From: an uncultured Cellvibrio sp.
Lineage (GTDB): Bacteria > Pseudomonadota > Gammaproteobacteria > Pseudomonadales > Cellvibrionaceae
Assembly (NCBI GenBank): GCA_946480695.1
Contig: CAMLKG010000005.1
Location: forward strand, 99,354 to 163,353
Direction: 5' to 3'
DNA length: 64,000 nucleotides
Below the pieces are notes generated by a model. That model did no database searches. It was not told the origin of the DNA and saw only the letters and a list, made by a program, of their open reading frames with translations. Each line of letters opens with the position of its first letter. The stretch's first letter is position 1. Shown here in pieces: positions 52,810 to 61,756 of this stretch. Made by a program: the position numbers and the translations under genes.

Positions 52810-53675
52810 CGCAATTGGCTCCTTGTTTTTGGATCAAACCAATCGCGCAACCAATCACCTAGCAAATTAAAACTTAATACCGTAATCAGAATGCAGGTGC
52901 CCGGTAATATCACCGTAAAAGGTGCAGATTCAATAAAAGGCTTGGCATCCGATAACATGACGCCCCATTCAGGGGTCGGTGCCTTTGCACCCAGGCCGAG
53001 GAACCCCAGGGCCGCGATGTCCAGGATTGCATCGCTAAAACCCAGGGTGGCTTGCACGATAAGTGGTGCCCGGCAATTGGGCAAAACCTCTGACCATAAA
53101 ATTTTAAATTTGGAAGTCCCGCAAGACTGTGCTGCAAATACATATTGCCGCTTCATTTCGTTAGCAGCGGCTGATCGCATAATCCTCACAAAACGCGGTA
53201 TTGCCACAATCGAAACAGCAATCATTGCATTCACAAGGCCGGGGCCCAGAATAGCAACCATGACAATGGCAAGCAAAATACTGGGTAGGCACATAAGGAT
53301 ATCAACACAACGCATAATAACCGCATCGATCCAGCCCCCATACACGCCCGCAACCAACCCTAAAAAAGTGCCGATAAAAGCCGAACCCACAACGACAGTA
53401 AAGCCTATACTGAGGGAGTATTTGGTCCCCACGACAAGGCGGGAAAATAAATCGCGCCCCAGGTCATCCGTACCGAGTAAATGAACCTCACCGGCGCCTG
53501 GTTGTTGCAATAAGTTTTCACTTAATTGATAGGGTTGCAAATCCATACATAATGGCAATAAAAAACCCATCACCAATAACAACGCTACGCCACCCGCACC
53601 GATTAAACCGGAAAGGTTACGATTTATTTTCCGTGTAATTAAACGCGTTACGGGAAAAAACTCTGTCGTTAACAT
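52806..53675 (-). CDS. dipeptide-type ABC permease (DppC-like)
   Basis: A 289-residue inner-membrane protein with about six helices. DppC marks are HLLGTDDLGRDLFSRLV and the coupling loop EVLPNCRAPLIVQATLGF. It overlaps its DppB partner by seven bases. Permease pair of the same importer. Confidence 0.92.
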   Translation of the reverse strand: MLTTEFFPVTRLITRKINRNLSGLIGAGGVALLLVMGFLLPLCMDLQPYQLSENLLQQPGAGEVHLLGTDDLGRDLFSRLVVGTKYSLSIGFTVVVGSAFIGTFLGLVAGVYGGWIDAVIMRCVDILMCLPSILLAIVMVAILGPGLVNAMIAVSIVAIPRFVRIMRSAAANEMKRQYVFAAQSCGTSKFKILWSEVLPNCRAPLIVQATLGFSDAILDIAALGFLGLGAKAPTPEWGVMLSDAKPFIESAPFTVILPGTCILITVLSFNLLGDWLRDWFDPKTRSQLR

Positions 53676-54709
53676 GTTTGGATCCTCAAGCGAGGATTGG
53701 CCAAGCGATAGAGCATATCAATCCCGATATTTACCACCACAACAAACAAGCCTATCAACATGATACTCGCCTGTATTACCGGATAATCCCGGGCATAGAC
53801 ACTGCTCACGATATAGCTCCCTATTCCCGGCCAACCAAATATGGTCTCTGTGAGGATTGCACCGGTAATAACTGTGCTGACAAACAATATCCCGCCCAGG
53901 GTAATAATTGTGGTGAGCACATTGCGAAAGGCGTGGACCCAAATTATTCGCGCGAATGTGAGGCCTTTCGCTTTTGCGGTGCGAATATAATCCTCCGATA
54001 AAACCTCTAACATGCTCGAACGAGTCATGCGGGCGAATATCGCCAGGGGAATGGTCGCCATCGCTGTTGCAGGTAATATCAAATGTGATAGCGCACTGTT
54101 GAATGCACCAAACCCGTGTTCGGCACGGACATTCGGCAATAAGCTGTCGATCAGCATAAACCCGGTAACCGGCTCTATGTCATAAACCAAATCCAGTCGG
54201 CCTGATACGGGCGTAATATTTAAATTGATCGAAAAACAGATAATTAATATAAGCCCCCACCAGAATATCGGCATGGAATAACCGATAACTGACGTGGTCA
54301 TCACCAGGTAATCGATCGTCGTATTTTTTTTGATCGCTGCGATGATACCCGCAGGGATACCGATTAACACAGCGATGAGTAATGCGGCAATACCCAATTC
54401 AATTGTCGCCGGCCAACGCGACATTAATTCCCTGAGGACCGGCTGATGGGACACCGTGGAAACACCAAAGTCAGCGCTCAAAGAGGAACTCGCAAATTTC
54501 ATATATTGGGACAAGGTGGATTCATTAAGATGCAGTTGTTCCAGCATTTTCTGATACTGCTCCTGGTCGGCCCCGCGCTCACCCAGCATGAGCAACACCG
54601 GGTCACCCGGTGTTAACCGAATCATAAAAAATGCGATCAATGAAAGGCCAAATAGCGTCAAACCGAATTCAAACAGCTTGCGTATACTGATGCTCGTTAT
54701 CCAATTCAT
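53669..54709 (-). CDS. dipeptide-type ABC permease (DppB-like)
   Basis: A 346-residue permease with DppB hallmarks: IRLTPGDPVLLMLGERGA near the start and the coupling loop ARMTRSSMLEVLSEDYIRTA. ATG 54709 is taken; GTG 54712 is directly before. It follows the binding-protein gene after a 12-base gap. Confidence 0.92.
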   Translation of the reverse strand: MNWITSISIRKLFEFGLTLFGLSLIAFFMIRLTPGDPVLLMLGERGADQEQYQKMLEQLHLNESTLSQYMKFASSSLSADFGVSTVSHQPVLRELMSRWPATIELGIAALLIAVLIGIPAGIIAAIKKNTTIDYLVMTTSVIGYSMPIFWWGLILIICFSINLNITPVSGRLDLVYDIEPVTGFMLIDSLLPNVRAEHGFGAFNSALSHLILPATAMATIPLAIFARMTRSSMLEVLSEDYIRTAKAKGLTFARIIWVHAFRNVLTTIITLGGILFVSTVITGAILTETIFGWPGIGSYIVSSVYARDYPVIQASIMLIGLFVVVVNIGIDMLYRLANPRLRIQTC

Positions 54710-54721
54710 CACACGACTCTG

Positions 54722-56323
54722 CTATTGCGTTATGGAGAGTTGATAAAAATTATCGACATCAAATGGTGACATAACATAACCGCTAACCTTATCGTTCATC
54801 GCCCTGAACACTTTTGAATGGGCTATGGGAATAACCGGAGAATCCTTGCTGAGAATATCCAATGCCTCCCGGTAAAGCGATTTACGTAATTGGAAATCAC
54901 TTTCTGTACGCGCTTGCTGAATCCGCTGATCAAAATCCTTTTGGCAGTAACGTGAATTATTGGAACCGCGTTTGACAGAATCACAACTAAATAATGTATA
55001 GAGAAAATTATCCGGATCACCGTTATCACCAGCCCAACCCAGCTGTACCATACTGTGTTCGCCATTCTTGACTTTATCCAGGTATGTACCCCAATCAAAA
55101 CTGAGCAACTCAACGTTGATACCTACTTTTGCAAGGTCCTGTTGCATCATTTCCCCCATTTTTCGACCGTTGGGGTTGTAGGGGCGGCTCACTGGCAAGG
55201 TCCATATACTGGTACTAAACCCACTTTCCATGCCCGCTTGTTTCAGCAAAGCTTTTGCTTTTTCCGGGTTGTAGTCATACACCGAAACGTCTTTGTTGTA
55301 AGACCACATAGTGGGGGGATAGGGGTTAATGGCAGTATCGGCATTACCCAAATAAATCGCTTTTACGTAAGCCTCCTTATTGAGCGCGTGTGCGATAGCC
55401 TGCCGAACCAGTGGATTATTAAAAGGGGCTTTTTCGATATTCATTGCCAGGTAGCCAATATTCAATCCTTTCTCCTCCACCAGGTTAATGTCCTGCTGCT
55501 TTTTGATATCAGCGAGATCAGCGGGGGAAGGATAAATCACTATGTCGCACTCACCTTTCTTAAGTTTCATATATCGCACATTGGCATCGGGGGTAATGGC
55601 AAAAATCAAGTTATCGATAGCGGATTTACCTTTCCAATAACCTGCGTGTGCCTGGTAGCGAATGGTGCTGTCCTTTAAATAACGTTTAAATAGAAATGGC
55701 CCGGTACCAACAGGCAAGGAATCAATATCCTCTTTTTTATTAGCCTTGCTAAGTTGTTCACCATATTCTGCCGAGAGGATTGACATAAACGGCATTGCCA
55801 AATCAGAAAGAAACGGAGCCTCTGGCTGGTTTAAAATAATCTGCACCTGGTAATCATTAACCTTGATTACCTGCTTGATTAATTTTTGCATTCCCATTCC
55901 CTGGAAATATTGATAGTTGCCGCCGCCAACATAATGGTAGGGATGGTCTTCACGCAATTGGCGATTGAACGAAAACAGAACGTCATCCGCGTTAAAATTA
56001 CGTGTAGGGGTAAAATATTCCGTTGTTTGGAACTTCACATCTTTGCGTAAATTAAATGTGTAAGTTTTTTTATCCTCGGAAATAGCCCAGCTCTCCGCCA
56101 GGCTATTCTCCAATGTTGTTCCGCCCTGCTCAAAATCCACCAATCGATCATAAATGGTTGCTGCTGTTGCATTGCGAGCAGTTCCCGATAGGGTTCGCTG
56201 GGGATTGAAAGATTCGGGGCTTCCCTCGGAACAATACACAAGGTTGGTTTTAGCCAAAACAGGTGATGACAATACGCCTAACACACCCGCAACAATTCCC
56301 ACCTGCACGACAAAATTTCGCAT
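54722..56323 (-). CDS. family-5 periplasmic substrate-binding protein (DppA-like)
   Basis: Captures peptides, nickel/metal chelates or opine-type compounds for the ABC importer. Residues 1-24 are a signal peptide (SSPVLA). SBP_bac_5 marks are VYCSEGSPESFNPQRTL, the DVKFQTTEYFTPTRNFNADD run (split motif) and RQAIAHALNKEAY. ATG 56323 starts the signal peptide. It is the first importer gene, downstream of the 2OG oxygenase gene and upstream of its permeases. Confidence 0.9.
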   Translation of the reverse strand: MRNFVVQVGIVAGVLGVLSSPVLAKTNLVYCSEGSPESFNPQRTLSGTARNATAATIYDRLVDFEQGGTTLENSLAESWAISEDKKTYTFNLRKDVKFQTTEYFTPTRNFNADDVLFSFNRQLREDHPYHYVGGGNYQYFQGMGMQKLIKQVIKVNDYQVQIILNQPEAPFLSDLAMPFMSILSAEYGEQLSKANKKEDIDSLPVGTGPFLFKRYLKDSTIRYQAHAGYWKGKSAIDNLIFAITPDANVRYMKLKKGECDIVIYPSPADLADIKKQQDINLVEEKGLNIGYLAMNIEKAPFNNPLVRQAIAHALNKEAYVKAIYLGNADTAINPYPPTMWSYNKDVSVYDYNPEKAKALLKQAGMESGFSTSIWTLPVSRPYNPNGRKMGEMMQQDLAKVGINVELLSFDWGTYLDKVKNGEHSMVQLGWAGDNGDPDNFLYTLFSCDSVKRGSNNSRYCQKDFDQRIQQARTESDFQLRKSLYREALDILSKDSPVIPIAHSKVFRAMNDKVSGYVMSPFDVDNFYQLSITQ

Positions 56324-56382
56324 GATCAATCCCAATATTAATTAGCGTTAAGCATGGCTTGGTTTTACTACTGGATCAGCAT

Positions 56383-57165
56383 TTATGACCATATTCCAAT
56401 ACTGCCATCGTTTCGCAATCCAACAAATGAGGTTTGCGAGATACGATGCCCCTCCTTCGAGCCGAGCACCTCGTGGAAATTTTGCGTATTGAACATGATG
56501 AAATCACCCACCTTTGGTTTGATGCGAACATGGTCATCGCGCTCCAAAACCTCGTAGGGGAAATAATATTCACCCGTGACTTTCATTTTGTCATTTTGCG
56601 AGGTATGAATGGTGTCGTAGATGAGCAAGTCACCGCCATCTGCCTGCGTGCAGTAATAAATATTCCAGGTTAATTGGTTCAAAATATTGGTGACTGCCCA
56701 CTCGGCATGTATGTGGCTTGGAGCATGATCTGCATGCAGGCGGCCATGGCCTTTGAAGCTCCTGAATGCGCCCGCGAAATAACTTCCATAGCCTTTTTCA
56801 TGGAATATATTCGCCTGCCGCCTCGCCTTTTTCTCAATGGCATCAAGAACCAGCTGCACCGGATTAATATTGAGATCGCGATAAATCTCAGCGACAATCT
56901 TATTGGCTTCGTCACGTTTGCTGAAGTAAACCGATTTATCGTCATGTGCCCACTGGTTGTGGCACAGGCCAACCTGGAACACGGGAATTTCGTTCAAGTG
57001 ATCATAATTGGAGAATTCAAGCGATTTAAGGCGTTCAGCCACAGTCTCGCAAATTTCCAGCGGAATAAAATTTTCCTCAATGATTGCCGGAATCTTATGG
57101 CCAATCAATAAATCAAGATTAGCCTCCGTTAAAGGTTGCAACTCTTTAGTAATCCAATTGCTCAT
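56383..57165 (-). CDS. Fe(II)/2-oxoglutarate-dependent oxygenase
   Basis: A 260-residue cupin-fold oxygenase. The iron facial triad is in LHADHAPSH (HxD) and a distal His in NFHEVLG, followed by EGHRIS with the Arg that binds 2-oxoglutarate. The Asp in HxD predicts hydroxylation or desaturation, since halogenases carry Gly or Ala there. Size and location beside ATP-grasp and heme-oxygenase-like genes recall free-amino-acid tailoring enzymes. ATG 57165 has GGTGA upstream; ATG 57177 is in frame. Confidence 0.8.
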   Translation of the reverse strand: MSNWITKELQPLTEANLDLLIGHKIPAIIEENFIPLEICETVAERLKSLEFSNYDHLNEIPVFQVGLCHNQWAHDDKSVYFSKRDEANKIVAEIYRDLNINPVQLVLDAIEKKARRQANIFHEKGYGSYFAGAFRSFKGHGRLHADHAPSHIHAEWAVTNILNQLTWNIYYCTQADGGDLLIYDTIHTSQNDKMKVTGEYYFPYEVLERDDHVRIKPKVGDFIMFNTQNFHEVLGSKEGHRISQTSFVGLRNDGSIGIWS

Positions 57166-57234
57166 ATGTATCACCATTGTCTAGCCTAGTTAATATTTAT
57201 TCGTTGATGGTAATTTATCCCCACGCGATAAAAC

Positions 57235-57432
57235 TTAATCAACGTATCCCGGTAAACTGCTCGAATTTTCATCCGGCGGAAAATCCACCGCACTGGACCT
57301 ATCCGCAACTTCACTATAATTATCACGCGGACTATAAACTTCCATAAACACCGCTGGGGTTCCCTCACTTTTTAAGTGAGGCGAATTGGAATCGGTTAAT
57401 TGTTGTGGATAATTGTTTTTTACCTTATTCAT
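57235..57432 (-). CDS. 65-aa peptide, possible pathway substrate or carrier
   Basis: A small gene between the MFS exporter and the oxygenase, all on the same strand. It begins MNKVKNNYPQQLTDS and ends SSSLPGYVD; it is rich in Ser, Asp, Pro and Tyr, with no Cys and no signal peptide. AGAGA six bases upstream is a weak ribosome site. The open frame fills a 300-base gap that would otherwise be empty. A precursor peptide, a carrier or an accessory protein are possible. Codons 57363-57381 form an internal hairpin CCTCACTT/AAGTGAGG. Confidence 0.5.
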   Translation of the reverse strand: MNKVKNNYPQQLTDSNSPHLKSEGTPAVFMEVYSPRDNYSEVADRSSAVDFPPDENSSSLPGYVD

Positions 57433-57478
57433 ATTTATCTCTGATATTTAATCCAGTCCATATGCCAGCTTTGTGCGT

Positions 57479-58744
57479 TTATGAAGAAGCTTCCAATAGC
57501 TTATCGTTTACCGAAGCCAGGCTGATTTTTCGATAGATCGCATATACCAGGATGATTGCTGATAGGTATGTGATCATTAAAATACCGGTAGTTACGGCAA
57601 AATCGTTTTCAAAAAAATCCAATAAATGCCCGGTTAAAGCTGCCGCAAGGCTGCCGGTGAAACACCCTATGGCAAAGGATATCCCGAAGGTTGAACCCAA
57701 TTTTCCTTTCGGTGAAAGCTCTACGATGCCGGCGTAGCCGGTCATCCATAAGCATTCAAAGATATAAATCATCAAAACAAAGCTAACGCAGCTTATCCAG
57801 ACATTGGCGGTAACCACCGTAAGCATATAGATACCGGCTGCAACAAAGGACAGAGCAGTGACGCCAGTCACTATGTTTGAAAAGGGTTTGCTAAAAAATT
57901 GATATTTTTTGGCAGCCAACGAAAAGCTTGATGAACCCGCAAATATAGCCAGGCTTGCCATCACATAAGAGGCCGATACAGCGGACGCGTCGAGGTTGAA
58001 ATGCACCAATGGGAATATGGGTTGTAGAACGCTGTAGCTTCCCTGGAAAAAGGTTGCAGTCAGGGGTGGCAGTACCGCTACGTAAAACAACCTTGCGTCT
58101 GCTTTCAATGAACTTCGATATTCATCAAATCGCTTCGCCAGGGACTTGCGTGGCGCTGACGCAGGGAAATCAACGTCTTCCGTGCATTTTGTTAAAGCGA
58201 TCAATCCGGCGGAAATAACAAAAGTGGCAATATCAATCCAGACAATGGTGGCCAAATCTGCTTTGTCTGCGATAAAAATTCCCGCAACCGCAGCCGCCCC
58301 TATTCCGAAGTGATAGCCTGTCTGCATAAAAGATGCGTAATGGGTGGATTTTTCCTTTGGAAAGATGAAACGGCAGATAACGGTTTTATTAATACGGTTA
58401 ACCTGGTCCAGGATACCGCGTACCAGGAGTATAAGAACTATGGGCAAATAATGAATGTCATCGCCAATAAAAAATAATATCGGCAATGTCAGGATCGCCG
58501 CCGCGACATCAAGGAGATACCAACGCTTCCTCGGATTTATACCGTGATCCCAATCGCTGCGATAAAGCACTACCAATAACGCGGGGAGCCATTGCAAGGA
58601 AACAAACAATGACGTAAGCAGGCCCGATTTTGTCTGCGCATAAATAGCAATTGCAAACACAATATGTAGCAGTACCGAGCCCGCCGACGAAATAGTAAAG
58701 GCGAGCGTAGCCAGCAAAAGGTTAATTCGTCCGCGATTTATCAC
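57479..58744 (-). CDS. MFS transporter (exporter)
   Basis: A 421-residue major facilitator with about 12 hydrophobic helices. The inside loop RSDWDHGINPRKRW resembles the MFS motif A region. It begins 12 bases after the ATP-grasp gene stop, so it is tightly operonic. Likely exporter for the product of this pathway. Confidence 0.83.
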   Translation of the reverse strand: MINRGRINLLLATLAFTISSAGSVLLHIVFAIAIYAQTKSGLLTSLFVSLQWLPALLVVLYRSDWDHGINPRKRWYLLDVAAAILTLPILFFIGDDIHYLPIVLILLVRGILDQVNRINKTVICRFIFPKEKSTHYASFMQTGYHFGIGAAAVAGIFIADKADLATIVWIDIATFVISAGLIALTKCTEDVDFPASAPRKSLAKRFDEYRSSLKADARLFYVAVLPPLTATFFQGSYSVLQPIFPLVHFNLDASAVSASYVMASLAIFAGSSSFSLAAKKYQFFSKPFSNIVTGVTALSFVAAGIYMLTVVTANVWISCVSFVLMIYIFECLWMTGYAGIVELSPKGKLGSTFGISFAIGCFTGSLAAALTGHLLDFFENDFAVTTGILMITYLSAIILVYAIYRKISLASVNDKLLEASS

Positions 58745-58756
58745 TGTAATACCACG

Positions 58757-59986
58757 CTAGGCAATGACGGTGTGTTGTGCAACGTAGTTAATTACACTAC
58801 CTGCGTTTAATTTGGCTTCTTCCTGGTCCTTACCCCGGCACATCACTTGGAGAATCCAGTTGTAATTGGATTTCAACGTGCTTACCTCATCACCCACATG
58901 GCGATGTAGCCACACATGTTCAACATCGAATTTGCTTTTTATCTCATCTTCACTTGGCAGGTTTTTAATAAAACCCGCCTGCTCACTCACATAGCACTTC
59001 CAGGCGGCGCCTTGGGTATGCTCATATATTTTGCTCTCTGTATTCAGGTTGCCCAGGCACAATTCGATACAGTCCCCCACGATGGAACGAGAGGTGGCAA
59101 GCGCCAACATAAATGAATGCCCACTGCCGCCAACACGCGCGTTCACTTCCACCAAATGGGGAACACCGTTCTGGACAATAATTTCTATATGGCTTGGGCC
59201 AAAGGTGTAATGAATAGCATCCAGTGCAGCACAGGCTTTTTGCTCAATGCGCTCCGAAAGCGGGCTTGAAAAAGGAAATGAGGCACCGATCTCCACACTG
59301 TTATGTACAACGTCACGATCGGAAATACCGACGACATGGTGCTGGCCAGGACCGGTCGTGAGAATTTCGACGCTGTAGAGATCACCATCAAGAAAATCCT
59401 CAACCACAAAGGCCGACGAAATCCAGTCTTCATTAATTGAAGCCAATTCCTGAGCAATCCGATCAACATCGTCGATGGTTTTACAAACCACGGCACCTAT
59501 GCTGGAGTGTCCTTGCACTGGCTTCAGGAAACAGGGATAACGGATTTCATTTTTTATGTCAGGCAAATCCCTGGCGCTATCAATAAGCCGACATTCGACA
59601 TTATCGGCTCCCTTGTCCATCAATACCTTACGGAACCGGTATTTGTCCTGGGCTAATTTAATTGCATCAGGGTTTGCACCGGGTAGCGAAAAATATTTTG
59701 CGAGGCGTGCCGTAACCAGGGTTCTTATTTCAGCAAACGTTAAAATTGCATCGAATTCACCAACTTTGTGTTGCAAGGTTTCAGCGACCGCACCAAAGTC
59801 ATTCGAATTTGGCACCGAGATAACCTGGTCAACCTTGTCCAGGATATGCAAGGTTGATTCAGGGAACCATTTCTTGAAGCGCTCAACGCTATCGCTTACC
59901 AGGATGGTGCGGTAGCCTTTTTCTTTACAGTAAAGGATAGCTTCCAATCCACTAAAATTAGTTTCAATAAATACGACCGTTGCCAC
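58757..59986 (-). CDS. ATP-grasp amino-acid ligase (second)
   Basis: A 409-residue ATP-grasp enzyme: pre-grasp domain at residues 1-115, ATP-binding YPCFLKPVQGHSSIGAVV, FVVEDFLDGDLYSVEIL and metal-site IEIIVQNGVPHLVEVNARVG (split run). It is related to, but clearly different from, the ligase at 46006. Both belong to the dipeptide/carnosine-synthase-type branch; two ligases suggest two amide bonds or two substrates. Starts 19 bases after the heme-oxygenase-like gene. Confidence 0.86.
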   Translation of the reverse strand: MATVVFIETNFSGLEAILYCKEKGYRTILVSDSVERFKKWFPESTLHILDKVDQVISVPNSNDFGAVAETLQHKVGEFDAILTFAEIRTLVTARLAKYFSLPGANPDAIKLAQDKYRFRKVLMDKGADNVECRLIDSARDLPDIKNEIRYPCFLKPVQGHSSIGAVVCKTIDDVDRIAQELASINEDWISSAFVVEDFLDGDLYSVEILTTGPGQHHVVGISDRDVVHNSVEIGASFPFSSPLSERIEQKACAALDAIHYTFGPSHIEIIVQNGVPHLVEVNARVGGSGHSFMLALATSRSIVGDCIELCLGNLNTESKIYEHTQGAAWKCYVSEQAGFIKNLPSEDEIKSKFDVEHVWLHRHVGDEVSTLKSNYNWILQVMCRGKDQEEAKLNAGSVINYVAQHTVIA

Positions 59987-60005
59987 AATAAGAACCCCGT
60001 GTTAG

Positions 60006-60806
60006 TTAAGCTAATTTACGTACATCGGTTTCCAGATTAATAATCCTGGCGTTTTGGTCCCAGAAGCGCTGCCAGAAATCGATACCGGCATCAAACGCCA
60101 ATTTGAATTCGTGGCGCTGCTGTTCTGTTTTACAAAAGCGCAGGAAATTGGCAATTGAATGGCGAATGTGTTCAGTTTCGTCAGCGCGATGGATTTTGAA
60201 AAACTTGGTAGCAGACAAAATACTTTCTACGCGTTCTTCATAGCACAAGCAGTTGAACAACATTTCAATGTTTTCTTCGGCAATAATTTCGAAGCTCAAC
60301 AGCAAGCCGACAATACCGTATTGGCTTTGCATGGACGACATGGTGTTATCCAGGCTTTTTAAAACACCTTTGATTGACGCCATGGATTCACCCATAAGCT
60401 CAATCCCTGCCTTGTCCAGGGCTTCCAGATATAATTTTGAATGAATGAAATTTTTATCCCTGCCGCCCAACTCATCGTATGCAATCTGGATAAGATGATG
60501 CTGTCTTTCCGCATCGTCCGTTTGTACCACAGCCTTGCAGATAAAGGCGGGAACATAACGTGTAAAATCGTACCAGGCAGTCGCCATACTTTCGGCGGCA
60601 ACAATTGATCGCCTGGCAGCAATAGTCGCATTGATATTGACGAACACATTATGTTTTTGCGCTTCTTGTTGAAAATAGTTAGTCCAATGCACGACTTCCG
60701 GGTGATCGTAGTCATATTCATTTTCAGGAATCAAATACCGGACTTCCTTGGGTTTTTGATTCTCCGCATTGGATTTATCGGCTGTTACAACGTCTAATAC
60801 TTCCAT
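60006..60806 (-). CDS. heme-oxygenase-like diiron oxidase/oxygenase (HDO family)
   Basis: A 266-residue all-helical protein of the iron-containing redox enzyme group (TenA/HDO superfamily), which includes BesC, UndA and SznF-type enzymes. Candidate metal ligands are in DDAERQHH, AYDELGG, FEIIAEENIEM and HRADETEHIRH. BesC-like members split amino acids such as lysine, others make N-oxides or alkenes. Here it lies at the head of the operon with a DUF2000 gene and two ligase arms, so it probably makes a modified amino-acid building block. Confidence 0.8.
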   Translation of the reverse strand: MEVLDVVTADKSNAENQKPKEVRYLIPENEYDYDHPEVVHWTNYFQQEAQKHNVFVNINATIAARRSIVAAESMATAWYDFTRYVPAFICKAVVQTDDAERQHHLIQIAYDELGGRDKNFIHSKLYLEALDKAGIELMGESMASIKGVLKSLDNTMSSMQSQYGIVGLLLSFEIIAEENIEMLFNCLCYEERVESILSATKFFKIHRADETEHIRHSIANFLRFCKTEQQRHEFKLAFDAGIDFWQRFWDQNARIINLETDVRKLA

Positions 60807-60854
60807 TCTGCATACCCTCTCAATAGATTTATGATCTAGAAAAGCTTCAGTTGC

Positions 60855-61286
60855 CTATTTGAGCAACCCTAAATTTCCGGTGAACTTGTTAACGAGTTTC
60901 TTGCTTCCACTGATCGCGATACCCAAATATTCGTGCTTATCCGCAGGTGTTTCCTGGACAACCTGAATATATTCTTCGTAAGAGCGGGTAGTACGCGTCG
61001 CGCCAAAAAGATCAACAACAATAAGATCCGCTTCATAGTCCTTGAGTTTTGCCCTGATGGAGCGCAACACTTCGGGACTACCTTTCAACGCGGGAATCGG
61101 ATAAGTCGTAATGCCTCGCCGGATATTGCCATCACTGTCTTCAAAATCTTCCCCGACCATTTCAGGCACCAATTTACCCAGGCTCAAAGCCAATATGGCT
61201 GAAGTATTTGCAATGACACCTATGGGAAGATTCTCGTCAATGACAAGAACACTTTTTTTCTCTTGTGGAATTTCATTGTCCGACAT
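60855..61286 (-). CDS. DUF2000 family protein
   Basis: A 143-residue protein with DUF2000 hallmarks: KSVLVIDENLPIGVIANTSA, LVPEMVGEDFEDSDGN and RRGITTYPIPALKG. The fold resembles peptidyl-tRNA hydrolase 2. Function is unknown. It is the first gene of the long minus-strand operon; AAGG sits six bases before ATG 61286. Its role in the pathway may be hydrolysis or amino-acid-binding. Confidence 0.82.
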   Translation of the reverse strand: MSDNEIPQEKKSVLVIDENLPIGVIANTSAILALSLGKLVPEMVGEDFEDSDGNIRRGITTYPIPALKGSPEVLRSIRAKLKDYEADLIVVDLFGATRTTRSYEEYIQVVQETPADKHEYLGIAISGSKKLVNKFTGNLGLLK

Positions 61287-61756
61287 AAACGACCTTTTTG
61301 GTTTGTGGAAACAAGTTAACGCCCATGGCGGTGCCGAACTACCGAATTAAATTCATCGCACATCCGGTGGCCTCGAAACCTGGGGGAAATCTACTGGATG
61401 ATTTAATTGTTTAATAGCCGCTATTTTTATAAAAATACTCTTTAAAAATTTTGGCATAATTATCGAGACGCCGATGAATAGGTATATAAATTCAATATGT
61501 CGCCTAAGTTTGTATAATATTTAAGTGGGCTGGTGTTTATTTCATCGCACCAATAAATGATTAACGTCGTTAGTTGTTTAACCTCGGCAGCGGGCGGCCA
61601 ACAAATAGGTTTATCGACTTTTTTTGCGCTAAATAAGGAAGGATATTCTTGTCGTTAGGACACGAACTTTTAAGGGGAACAGATTGCAATCAGAAAATGG
61701 TAATCCGCTGATGGGATTATCCATGCGGTTCAAGGATTACGTACAGTTAAATTTAA
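61287..61756. other. gene-free stretch, promoter region of the biosynthetic operon
   Basis: About 470 AT-rich bases without a supported gene, between the DUF2000 start and the exporter end. It should carry the promoter of the long minus-strand operon. No clear operator, hairpin or Fur box was found by eye. Confidence 0.4.

Noticed and set aside
57235..57432. Reading the 65-aa peptide as a graspetide precursor
   Set aside because: The nearby ATP-grasp enzymes look like free amino-acid/dipeptide ligases with a pre-grasp domain, and no graspetide core motif is visible. It is kept only as an unassigned peptide.
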